DNA of 50,030 bases, from positions 1 through 50,030 of the forward strand of contig UQAQ01000020.1 in NCBI GenBank assembly GCA_900539115.1, written 5' to 3'. The position numbers and the translations under genes are program-made. The notes beneath the pieces are model-generated. The model made no database searches. It saw only the letters and a list, made by a program, of their open reading frames with translations, and was not told where the DNA came from. Position 1 is the stretch's first letter. Each line of letters opens with the position of its first letter. Of the stretch, positions 32,249 through 39,645 are shown piece by piece. The DNA comes from an uncultured Roseburia sp. GTDB lineage: Bacteria; Bacillota; Clostridia; Lachnospirales; Lachnospiraceae.

Positions 32249-32854
32249 TTACAACTCCTCCGTTTTATACACGGCATACCCTTCATAATAATAACTGTGG
32301 TCTATGCCCTTCATATACATTTCGCGGTCATTGACTTTATCTGTCAATGCCTTCTTCAATAGATGTTTTATCTCAATATCTTTTATCGGGCTCCTTTCCA
32401 TCGCCAGCAAATAATCTTCTTTGTCAACCAAACTCCAGTCAACAACCACATTCAATTCTTCTTTCAGAATCAAATCCAGCCATATTCTGGTACTTCTTCC
32501 ATTCCCTTCGCGAAACGGATGTGCTATGTTCATCTCTACATATTTTTCAATAATTTCATCAAATGTTGTCTGTGGCATCTTCTCAATATTCTCAATCGCC
32601 GCTTCCAGATACATAACCGGTGCAAATCTAAAGTTCCCTTTTGCCATATTTACGGTTCGTATTTTCCCCGCAAAATCATATATCTCATCGAATAAATATT
32701 TATGAATCGCCGCCAGCATCTGAAATGTTCCGGGCTTATATTGATCCAAATATCCATTTTCAAACAACTCAACCGCTTTTTTCTTACTGATTTTTTCTTC
32801 CATTCTTGCCAATTCTGCGGAATCCGTAATATTAAGCTTGTTTTCTAATGCCAT
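32249..32854 (-). CDS. Fic-domain AMPylase, self-inhibited (class III type)
   Basis: 201 residues from the ATG at 32854 (AAAGGAGA seven bases upstream; an earlier ATG overlaps that site). The Fic core motif HPFREGNGRSTR begins at H112, complete with the catalytic His and the anion-binding loop. A FAGKIRTVNMAKGNFRFAP flap region precedes it. Near the C-terminus SYYYEGY (S187, E191, G192) fits the (S/T)xxxE(G/N) inhibitory helix at the position used by class III Fic proteins. Fic enzymes transfer AMP or other nucleotides to protein targets such as gyrase. No separate antitoxin gene is present. A perfect palindrome overlaps its -35 box. Confidence 0.93.
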   Translation of the reverse strand: MALENKLNITDSAELARMEEKISKKKAVELFENGYLDQYKPGTFQMLAAIHKYLFDEIYDFAGKIRTVNMAKGNFRFAPVMYLEAAIENIEKMPQTTFDEIIEKYVEMNIAHPFREGNGRSTRIWLDLILKEELNVVVDWSLVDKEDYLLAMERSPIKDIEIKHLLKKALTDKVNDREMYMKGIDHSYYYEGYAVYKTEEL

Positions 32855-32906
32855 GATGGTTCTCCTTTCCAAGCACGCCTTAGCATGTTCTATTTTCCTT
32901 TTCTAA

Positions 32907-32935
32907 ATTATATCAGTCTATATTAACATTTGCAA
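32907..32935 (-). promoter_or_regulatory. SigA promoter of the fic gene
   Basis: On the minus strand TTGCAA (32930-32935) and TATAAT (32907-32912) are separated by 17 bases. Confidence 0.75.
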
Positions 32936-32939
32936 ATGT
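32926..32939. promoter_or_regulatory. palindromic operator candidate at fic
   Basis: ACATTTGCAAATGT is a perfect 14-bp palindrome covering the -35 box of the fic promoter. The position is that of a repressor site; the binding protein is unknown. The rest of the gap to 33125 is AT-rich with no gene seen. Confidence 0.5.
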
Positions 32940-33125
32940 AACTTTACATCGGGATAGCATAAATTGTTCCTCGGGAAAATATAAGCAAACCAGTCCTGTG
33001 ACAATTTCAATAGCTTTTTCTAAAAATTTTGTTTTTGCAAAAGGTGTTTTACACTAACATTATTTTCTTTTTTCTCGCAATATTTAAAAATGTTATTTGC
33101 GCTTAGCGTCATAATTTGTGGAATA

Positions 33126-34229
33126 TTATTCGTCATTTCCAATTTTCTCCTCGCCTTGTTTATTTTGTGATTTTGCTTCTTTAAAAATTCTATTAATTTC
33201 TAATTTTAAGTGTAACCACTGTTCAAAGTTGTGTTGTTGCAACTCAGCAAAAGTCTCCTCATCTTTTGGCTCAGAATAAAAATCGGCTAATGATTCACAC
33301 TGAAAATCTTTGACCATTATTAGAGACATTACTTTAATCCCGTTCCTATCCTTTACTTTTTCAAAGTTAGTCTCTGAATATTCAACCTCTTTACATTGCA
33401 TTAATATCCATTGATATCCATTAGTAAAGATAACTTTCTTAAACCCAATTAATTCTTTGAGTAGTTCACAAACTATTCCATTATCAAAAACTATTTCATT
33501 ATCAAAAACTATTTTTTCTAGAGGAGACGATTCTTTTGTTTTTTTGCTCTTTAATTCTACAGGATACTCATTTCCATTGGCGTGTAGAACAAGAAATCCT
33601 TTATCGTTCCGCTTTTGAATTTTCAACAGTTTTTGTTTTATTAATTCTTTTGATTCATTTTTACACAGATCTCCGTTCTTATTACACAAAAACATCTCTC
33701 CCATAACGTCAATAGGAATCGACTTATTATTATCCTCTTTGAAGTAATTTTTAATAAACGCTTCTTTTTCCTGCCCCGATTCGAATTCTATCTTTATCCC
33801 TTTTTGACGTAATTCCTCATGAACCGCTTTGACTAATTCCTTATTCTTCAACAGATCCTTTATTGGCTGAATATAATTGCGATCCAATTTTTTATTTTCC
33901 TTTGAAAATGGCTTTATTTCAACGCATCCATATACTTTATCAGACTGATTCCCGCCTTTGCTTTCTTCAAAATCATTATGAAGTATAACAAAATCTGGTA
34001 CTTGTCCAGCATAGCCTCTTAAGTAGCTATTTCTTCCCGGAAAATCCTTAGCTCTAATTAACTTATGTACATCCCTCACACTTATATCCTTGTCGTCTAT
34101 ACTATCTCTTATCAACTTATTAATTATAAAGTAATAGGCCTCTTCCTGGTTATATTGACGCTGTATCAATTCTAATTCTTTGAAATATTCTCGATATTCT
34201 TCATATTCATTTTGTAATAATTCGAACAT
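33126..34229 (-). CDS. possible PD-(D/E)XK nuclease, solitary
   Basis: 367 residues from the ATG at 34229 (AAAGGAAGAG upstream; an in-frame extension overlaps the SGNH gene). No family is recognised with certainty. The pattern of a PD-(D/E)XK core is visible: an acidic helix NQEEAYYFIINKLI (E29/E30), VPDFVIL with D79, and after a loop GCVEIKPF with E104 and K106. The C-terminal two thirds are lysine-rich and helical, with GFLVLHANGNEYPVELKSKK near 235 as a second ELKxK candidate. Its base composition is more AT-rich than most neighbours. It lies 17 bases after an SGNH gene. No methylase is present. Confidence 0.55.
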   Translation of the reverse strand: MFELLQNEYEEYREYFKELELIQRQYNQEEAYYFIINKLIRDSIDDKDISVRDVHKLIRAKDFPGRNSYLRGYAGQVPDFVILHNDFEESKGGNQSDKVYGCVEIKPFSKENKKLDRNYIQPIKDLLKNKELVKAVHEELRQKGIKIEFESGQEKEAFIKNYFKEDNNKSIPIDVMGEMFLCNKNGDLCKNESKELIKQKLLKIQKRNDKGFLVLHANGNEYPVELKSKKTKESSPLEKIVFDNEIVFDNGIVCELLKELIGFKKVIFTNGYQWILMQCKEVEYSETNFEKVKDRNGIKVMSLIMVKDFQCESLADFYSEPKDEETFAELQQHNFEQWLHLKLEINRIFKEAKSQNKQGEEKIGNDE

Positions 34230-34246
34230 GTGTTCTCTTCCTTTCA

Positions 34247-34888
34247 TTATCTCATTTTCTCCAAACACCCAATCCACATCTGTGCCAACTCCTCATGTCC
34301 CCGCCGTGTCGGATGCGTGCCATCCAGCGTTTCATAGCGGATTCCCTCTTCCGGGAGATCCATTAGCACAATGTCATCACGTTCGTTCACCGCTTCTCGG
34401 ATTGCCTGATTATATTCTTCGAGAGCTGTCCCACCATACATTTCGGGATATTTCCAGTCAGGTTTTCCTTGTATATAACTTCTCGCAATTGTCGCACACA
34501 AAATACGGGCAGACGGATAATTTTTGCGAAGCCGCTCCAACATTTTTCGATAATCCTTTGCAAACGTTTCCAACGGAACACCAAAACCAAAATCATTCGT
34601 CCCCATATAAACCAGTATCACATCCGGATAATGTTCCATTTTATGCAGTGCGGAGGCTCTTTTGTCACTCGATGCGCTCGGAAATTCGCCACTCACCTTG
34701 CTTCCTGAAAATGAATTATTGACACATAAATAGGCTTTCAAATATTGATTCACTTTCGCCCACCAGGTATCATATACCGAAGTCAGGCCATTTATTTTCT
34801 GCCTGTCCTCATCATAATACACCTTGTAGTTTGGTGGAATATACCCTTCGTAAGTGCTAATTGAATCTCCCAGAACAGATACCAGCAT
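34247..34888 (-). CDS. SGNH/GDSL hydrolase
   Basis: 213 residues with an intact SGNH active site: GDSIS with nucleophile S9, the SGSKVSG block, GTNDFG with N98, and DGTHPTRRGH with D189 and H192. No signal peptide, so it is probably intracellular. Members deacylate or deacetylate sugars and lipids. AAAGGAGG lies nine bases before the ATG. It may be co-transcribed with the nuclease-like gene 17 bases downstream, although the two differ in composition. Confidence 0.92.
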   Translation of the reverse strand: MLVSVLGDSISTYEGYIPPNYKVYYDEDRQKINGLTSVYDTWWAKVNQYLKAYLCVNNSFSGSKVSGEFPSASSDKRASALHKMEHYPDVILVYMGTNDFGFGVPLETFAKDYRKMLERLRKNYPSARILCATIARSYIQGKPDWKYPEMYGGTALEEYNQAIREAVNERDDIVLMDLPEEGIRYETLDGTHPTRRGHEELAQMWIGCLEKMR

Positions 34889-34993
34889 GATTTTGTCCTC
34901 CTTTATTGTCCTCGCAAAATTTTTCTAAAATCACGTTTAAATTTATATTAGCATATTAAAAATCAATTTACAATTCCTTTTCTAAACTTATTC

Positions 34994-35022
34994 TTGTATT
35001 TTTACCTGAATCCATTTATAAT
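34994..35022 (+). promoter_or_regulatory. SigA promoter of the small exported protein gene
   Basis: TTGTAT (34994-34999) and TATAAT (35017-35022) are 17 bases apart, 42 bases before the ATG. Confidence 0.7.
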
Positions 35023-35063
35023 AATAAGCAGAAAATTATTGGATGAAATAAGGAGGTACTGCA

Positions 35064-35843
35064 ATGAATAAAATGTTAAAAATTGGAATTTTATGTATTG
35101 TATTTTTGTTATGCAATTGTCAGGTGCAGGCACAGAAAATAGAAACCACACAAAATAATGCCATTCAATATGAAAGTACAAAAAAAGCTGAAATAGTATC
35201 CGCATTTTCTTTTTGGATCAATAAAAACTGTTGGTTATATGGCAGTTCTGAATACGCAGATATTCAAAATAAAATAAAGATTTATTATAAAAACAAAAAC
35301 GCAAAAGAATATTATGGCTACCTATTTATCAGGACAAAAAACGGATATGACAAATTGGCTTTTTTAATTAAGAAAAATGACGGGTATCAATCAGAACCTT
35401 TCTATATCAAAAAAGTAAAAAAAATAGACAAAAAATTATCTTATTTAGGTAACGATACATTTTTCTTCGACAGCCAAAATGCTGTTAAACCACAATTTTC
35501 AAAATCTTCAAAAAAGAAAACAACTTTTATAAAACGAACAAAAAAGGAAATAAAAAAACTCCTCACACAGGATGCAAATAAAAAGACAAAGTATGACATT
35601 TACATTTTAAATTTTACAAATGCAGATATTTGTGCAGATGTTATTGTAATAGAAAACAACAAAAAAATGTGGCTGAGCGAGGTGGTAAGCGAAGTCAAAT
35701 GTGACGATGGAAAAACCAGAAGAAATCTAGCAAGATTTCAAGGACAGAAAAGTCCAATGATTGATTGGACCAATGCAGAAAACCGGGCAGATTTCAAGAG
35801 ACAATTAGAAATGGCGGTCTGTAAATTTAAAGTTAACGCATAG
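35064..35843 (+). CDS. small exported protein of unknown function
   Basis: 259 residues. The N-terminus (KMLKIGILCIVFLLCNCQVQ) is a signal peptide; FLLCNC could act as a lipobox, or cleavage could follow VQA. The mature part is lysine- and tyrosine-rich (KIKIYYKNKNAKEYYGYLFI) with alternating beta strands and a helix-rich end. It has TTGTAT-17-TATAAT and an AAGGAGG site, so it is expressed alone. I do not recognise a domain. Codon use is distinctly AT-rich compared with leuS or clpB, suggesting recent acquisition. Confidence 0.8.
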   Translation: MNKMLKIGILCIVFLLCNCQVQAQKIETTQNNAIQYESTKKAEIVSAFSFWINKNCWLYGSSEYADIQNKIKIYYKNKNAKEYYGYLFIRTKNGYDKLAFLIKKNDGYQSEPFYIKKVKKIDKKLSYLGNDTFFFDSQNAVKPQFSKSSKKKTTFIKRTKKEIKKLLTQDANKKTKYDIYILNFTNADICADVIVIENNKKMWLSEVVSEVKCDDGKTRRNLARFQGQKSPMIDWTNAENRADFKRQLEMAVCKFKVNA

Positions 35844-35942
35844 AAATGTGCCTCCTTATTATATTCCATTCTATTTTGTCCGCATTATATCGTCGCCCCC
35901 TTTCTTTACAAACCTTCCCAATCTGCCGATATATAAGTATCA

Positions 35943-36001
35943 GGGTCGAAAAGCCAAGCGTCGTCCATGCTTGCATGGAAAGACGATTGGCCTTGAGACC
36001 C
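35943..36001. repeat. 59-bp hairpin E4 in the dinB leader
   Basis: Nested arms GGGTC/GACCC, GCCAA/TTGGC, CGTC/GACG and CCATG/CATGG with a CTTG tetraloop. It lies 27 bases before the dinB ATG and does not cover the Shine-Dalgarno site. A weak promoter (TTTACA 35905-35910, TATATA 35930-35935, spacing 19) lies just before it, so it would form the 5' end of the transcript. Confidence 0.6.
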
Positions 36002-36028
36002 GCCCAAATATGAGAAAGGAGCGCCAAA

Positions 36029-37252
36029 ATGATCATTTTTCATATCGATGTCAACAATGCATTTCTGAGTTGGGAATCCGTGTACCGCCTGCGTGAAGAA
36101 GGCGAAACACTTGATCTGCGCACAGTGGCTGCGGTCATTGGTGGCAGTGAAAAGACGCGGCACGGCATCGTGCTTGCCAAAAGTCCTATCGCCAAAACTT
36201 ACGGCATCAAAACGGCTGAGACATTGTCCGATGCCCGGAAAAAATGCCCGAACCTTTTGGTCGTTCCTCCCCGCCACGACATATATCGTGACTTCTCACA
36301 CCGATTGATCGAATATTTGAAGTCACTGACGGATACCGTAGAGCAATTCAGCATCGACGAGGCTTTTGCCGATATGACGGGCAGCGAATTATTGCAAAAA
36401 TATTCTGCGGTTGAAGCCGCGAATTTCATTCGTACAGAAGTGGAAAAACGTTTTGGTTTCACCGTAAACATTGGCGTTTCTTCTTGTAAAATATTGGCAA
36501 AAATGGCATCGGATTTTAAAAAACCAAATAAAGTGCACACCCTTTTCCCCGATGAAATCAAGAAAAAAATGTGGCCGCTTCCGGTACGCGACTTGTTTTT
36601 TGTCGGCAAATCCTCGGAGCAGAAATTATACACGTTAGGGATTCGCACAATTGGCGAACTTGCGGCGTTTGACCCCGTTATATTGCAAAGCCACATGGGA
36701 AAACACGGGCTTTTGATCCACGAATATGCCAATGGCATCGATCCGTCGCCGGTTGCTCCGCGCACTCCCGAAAACAAGGGATATGGAAATTCGACGACAC
36801 TTCCCAACGACGTGACAGATTCTGCAGAAGCGAAAAAAATACTCCGCAGATTGTGCGACAAAGTAGCATCACGGCTTCAAAAAGATGAAATGCGTGCTTT
36901 TGTCGTAGTCGTTTCGATCCGCGACAACGAATTTCACAATGTCAGCCACCAGTGCAGTATGGTATCTGCCACCAACGATCCGAACACATTATACACGCAC
37001 TGCTGCCAGTTATTTGACGAAATCTGGGACGGCTCGCCGATCCGCCTGCTGGGTGTTTCCACCTCTAAATTGACAAAACATGCTGCCGAGCAGCTCAATC
37101 TGCTCGATATGCCATTTATTGCCACTTCGGATGCCGAAGAAAAACCGATACTTTCGGCCAAGGAATATTTCCAACGCCAGACAAAATTGGACGAAGCGAT
37201 TCAAAAAATAAAGACAAAATATGGAAATGACGCTATTACAAAAGGAATCTGA
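36029..37252 (+). CDS. dinB: Y-family DNA polymerase IV
   Basis: 407 residues. Palm motifs HIDVNNAFLSWE (D6/D7 region) and EQFSIDEAFADM carry the metal-binding acids; NIGVSSCKILAKMASDFKKP and FFVGKSSEQKLYTLGIRTIG are the conserved finger and thumb helix-hairpin-helix segments. The little-finger domain follows from ~235. The NAFLSWE steric gate position differs from the usual NAFFASVE. Error-prone translesion synthesis at lesions is expected. A GGAG site precedes the ATG. No LexA box was recognised. The next gene starts 19 bases downstream. Confidence 0.93.
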   Translation: MIIFHIDVNNAFLSWESVYRLREEGETLDLRTVAAVIGGSEKTRHGIVLAKSPIAKTYGIKTAETLSDARKKCPNLLVVPPRHDIYRDFSHRLIEYLKSLTDTVEQFSIDEAFADMTGSELLQKYSAVEAANFIRTEVEKRFGFTVNIGVSSCKILAKMASDFKKPNKVHTLFPDEIKKKMWPLPVRDLFFVGKSSEQKLYTLGIRTIGELAAFDPVILQSHMGKHGLLIHEYANGIDPSPVAPRTPENKGYGNSTTLPNDVTDSAEAKKILRRLCDKVASRLQKDEMRAFVVVVSIRDNEFHNVSHQCSMVSATNDPNTLYTHCCQLFDEIWDGSPIRLLGVSTSKLTKHAAEQLNLLDMPFIATSDAEEKPILSAKEYFQRQTKLDEAIQKIKTKYGNDAITKGI

Positions 37253-37271
37253 TCAGAAGGGAGACTATAAT

Positions 37272-39050
37272 ATGCCTATTACAAGTAATACGATAAATAA
37301 CGATCCGAACCGTTCGGGAAATATGGGGGCGACGGCTGCGCGCCGCACATTTCGCACCGGTAATTCCACCATCACATTACGCGAAGGCGAGACATTAAAA
37401 GGCGTTGTAAGCGATGTCCATGGCAACGAAATTACCATATCTCTCGACGATGGCACTTCCTTTACCGGCCATTTGTCGGAGGCTTCCATGTATTCGATCG
37501 GGCAAAAGGCCGCCTTTCTTATCACCAGCCTCGACAATGGAACGATTTACATGAAAGCCATGTCCTCCACCTACCTTCTGGGCATGGAAGATACGATCGA
37601 ACAGGCACTCGAAGAAGCCGGGCTGCCGAAAAGTCCGCGCAATCTTGACATTGTGCGAAGTCTCCTCGAAAATAAGCAGTCCATCAGCCGCGAAAGCATC
37701 AATACCTTTATGCAGCTTTGCTCGCGCTATCCCAATGCGGATGTTGGCAATGTGATCACAATGTACCGCCTCGGATTTCCGATGGATGAAGCCTCGGTTA
37801 CGCAATTTGACACCTACCAGAATCAGCAACACCAGCTTCTTGGCCGCATGAATTCTCTGACGGATTCTCTGACAGATCTTCTCTCGGAACTTTCCGAGGA
37901 AAATGTGTCCCTTGCCCGATATGCCGCCGGCGAACTGCTTTCCACTGCCCTTGGCTCCACACCGTCTTTGGAAGAATTTCAATTAGCTGCCAAAGAAACA
38001 TTAGAGCAGCAAACCGCGGAAAAGGAAGCCAGCATTGATCCGGAAACTTTGGCATCTTCGGATTCTCCTGATATTTCAGAAGAAACCACTTCCCCGCAGC
38101 AAACACCCATTGCGGAGGAAAACACTCCAAATAATCCTTTGTCGCGTATGCGCCAATTGTTTTCAAACATTACAGATAAAGTAAATACGAATTTAACAAG
38201 CAGTGCGACGACCGAAGAACCCGGATTTATCCAAGAGCAAAGCGGCCACATTCTCACTGCCGCCGAGCGGGAATCTCTTGCAGATCTGTTCTCTGATTTT
38301 GCAGATTCTGACAAATTGCTTGCTAACCTCCGAAATGGTTCCGCCACCGCGCGAGAACTGCTCGGTGCACTTCATTCTGCTCTTCCGAAGCTTTCCGACT
38401 CAATGATCCGCGAACTTTTTGCAACCCCATCCCTTGGCAAGCTGATCAAGGGACAGTTTCTGTCAAATTGGACCATTTCTCCGGAAGGCTTAAAAGAGAG
38501 CAACGGCATGGATTCCCTGTATCACAAAATTTCATCGGAATTGGATAATCTGCTGCACCTCGGCCAGATGTTTGCCACCCGCCCTTCCGGCGAAAGCGCT
38601 GTCAACACAACAAATGATATGCAGCAAAACCTGCAATTTATGAAAATGTTAAATGAACAATTTGCTTACATGCAACTTCCTTTGAAATTGTCTTCCGAAA
38701 ATGCCCATGGCGACCTTTACGTTATGACAAAAAAAGAAACTTTGCGGAAATCGAAAGACAATCTTAAGGTTCTCCTGCACCTCGAAATGGACCACCTTGG
38801 ACCACTGGACATCCACATCACAAAAGACCATACCAATATTTCCACTAAATTTTTCGTTTCCAAAGACGATGCCCTTCGACTACTCGAAAAAAATGTCGGT
38901 CTTTTGAAAGATGCCCTAAACGAGCAAGGTTACAGCTTCTCCTCGGAATTTGCAGAAAAGAAAAAAGACATCGATCTCGTCCACGATTTCATTGAGACCG
39001 AGGCACCCGTCGGAAATATTACAAGATATAATTTTGATTTGAGAGCGTAG
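37272..39050 (+). CDS. FliK-like hook-length control protein
   Basis: 592 residues from the ATG at 37272 (AGAAGGGAG upstream). The N-terminus has a beta domain (ITLREGETLKGVVSDVHGNE, then ISLDDGTSFTGHLSEASMYS). The middle is a long, Ser/Thr/Glu-rich, low-conservation helical region, as in FliK rulers. The C-terminal ~120 residues (LPLKLSSENAHGDLYVMTKK; LKVLLHLEMDHLGPLDIHIT; DALRLLEKNVGLLKDALNEQ) match the Flg_hook fold. No signal peptide, as expected for a type III export substrate. It is transcribed with dinB, and no other flagellar gene is in the window. Confidence 0.7.
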   Translation: MPITSNTINNDPNRSGNMGATAARRTFRTGNSTITLREGETLKGVVSDVHGNEITISLDDGTSFTGHLSEASMYSIGQKAAFLITSLDNGTIYMKAMSSTYLLGMEDTIEQALEEAGLPKSPRNLDIVRSLLENKQSISRESINTFMQLCSRYPNADVGNVITMYRLGFPMDEASVTQFDTYQNQQHQLLGRMNSLTDSLTDLLSELSEENVSLARYAAGELLSTALGSTPSLEEFQLAAKETLEQQTAEKEASIDPETLASSDSPDISEETTSPQQTPIAEENTPNNPLSRMRQLFSNITDKVNTNLTSSATTEEPGFIQEQSGHILTAAERESLADLFSDFADSDKLLANLRNGSATARELLGALHSALPKLSDSMIRELFATPSLGKLIKGQFLSNWTISPEGLKESNGMDSLYHKISSELDNLLHLGQMFATRPSGESAVNTTNDMQQNLQFMKMLNEQFAYMQLPLKLSSENAHGDLYVMTKKETLRKSKDNLKVLLHLEMDHLGPLDIHITKDHTNISTKFFVSKDDALRLLEKNVGLLKDALNEQGYSFSSEFAEKKKDIDLVHDFIETEAPVGNITRYNFDLRA

Positions 39051-39116
39051 GAATTTTGCATTATGTTGAAAATGTCACTGCTAAAATTTGTCATAACGTG
39101 TTTCCCCTAATATTGT

Positions 39117-39166
39117 CAAAAAGGCAGCCTATCTGACATCATTTGTCTTTTCAGGCTGCCTTTTTG
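39117..39166. terminator. bidirectional terminator after the FliK-like gene
   Basis: 14-bp arms CAAAAAGGCAGCCT and AGGCTGCCTTTTTG with GAC/GTC inside; A- and T-runs on both sides make it work in either direction. Confidence 0.88.
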
Positions 39167-39410
39167 ACTCCCAAATCTTTTTCTCATTATAGACCACACT
39201 TTCACCCTTGCTTTTTTGACCCAATATCCAATTTCTTTCCCTAAGTCAAAGCCTGGGCCTAGTTTCTTTGACCCGATATCACAATTCTTCTCTTTATACC
39301 AAAAAGCAACGCCCTCTCCTTTGACCCAGCTCCTCTTTTCTTCGCACAAACCAAAATCAGTATCAAATTTCTTTGACCCTGTATCACCTTTTCTGTTCTG
39401 GACCATATTT
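39160..39410. repeat. ~52-bp degenerate tandem array
   Basis: TTGACCC occurs at 39216, 39268, 39321 and 39373 (spacings 52, 53, 52), with a TTGACTC variant near 39164. Between them lie pyrimidine-rich, poorly conserved stretches. A minus-strand open frame (39116-39406) shows the period as a degenerate 17-residue repeat, but there is no convincing ribosome site. Confidence 0.65.
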
Positions 39411-39429
39411 TGCTTCTTTGTTTCTGAAA

Positions 39430-39471
39430 AAGGCAGCGAAAACGAGAAATTTGTCTCGCTTTCGCTGCCTT
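39430..39471 (-). terminator. probable terminator of the leuS operon
   Basis: An 18-bp stem with one mismatch (AAGGCAGCGAAA...TTTCGCTGCCTT) and a six-base loop; on the minus strand it is followed by five T residues. It is 175 bases beyond the leuS stop. Confidence 0.75.
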
Positions 39472-39479
39472 ATATTCAA

Positions 39480-39606
39480 GTCGCCGTCACGGCTGGCTCA
39501 GTGGTAGCGCCCCCTCTGCTCCGCTTCGGCGGCAGGTCGTCGCCAGCATTCGCGGCTCTCGCGGTAGCGCCCCCTCACCTTCGTTCGGCGGCAGGTCGTC
39601 GCCGCC
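39480..39606. repeat. 60-bp GC-rich tandem repeat
   Basis: GGTAGCGCCCCCTC begins at 39503 and 39563 and each copy ends GGCGGCAGGTCGTCGCC; a partial third copy precedes. It is much more GC-rich than its surroundings. Directly next to it, 39601-39640 is a nested hairpin (GCCGCC/GGCGGC around ATCGTCTGC/GCAGACGAT). Confidence 0.7.
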
Positions 39607-39645
39607 ATGAGAATCGTCTGCGTAGCAGACGATGGGCGGCTCCTC

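Noticed and set aside
35844..36028. LexA box before dinB
   Set aside because: No CGAAC-N4-GTTCG or similar palindrome seen; only the large hairpin.
39116..39406. Minus-strand 96-codon frame with 17-residue repeats
   Set aside because: No convincing Shine-Dalgarno site, overlaps two terminator-like structures, repeat spacing not a multiple of three throughout.
39490..39515. tRNA-like D-arm sequence (GGCTCAGTGGTAGCGCC)
   Set aside because: No acceptor, anticodon or T-arm follows; it is part of the 60-bp repeat.
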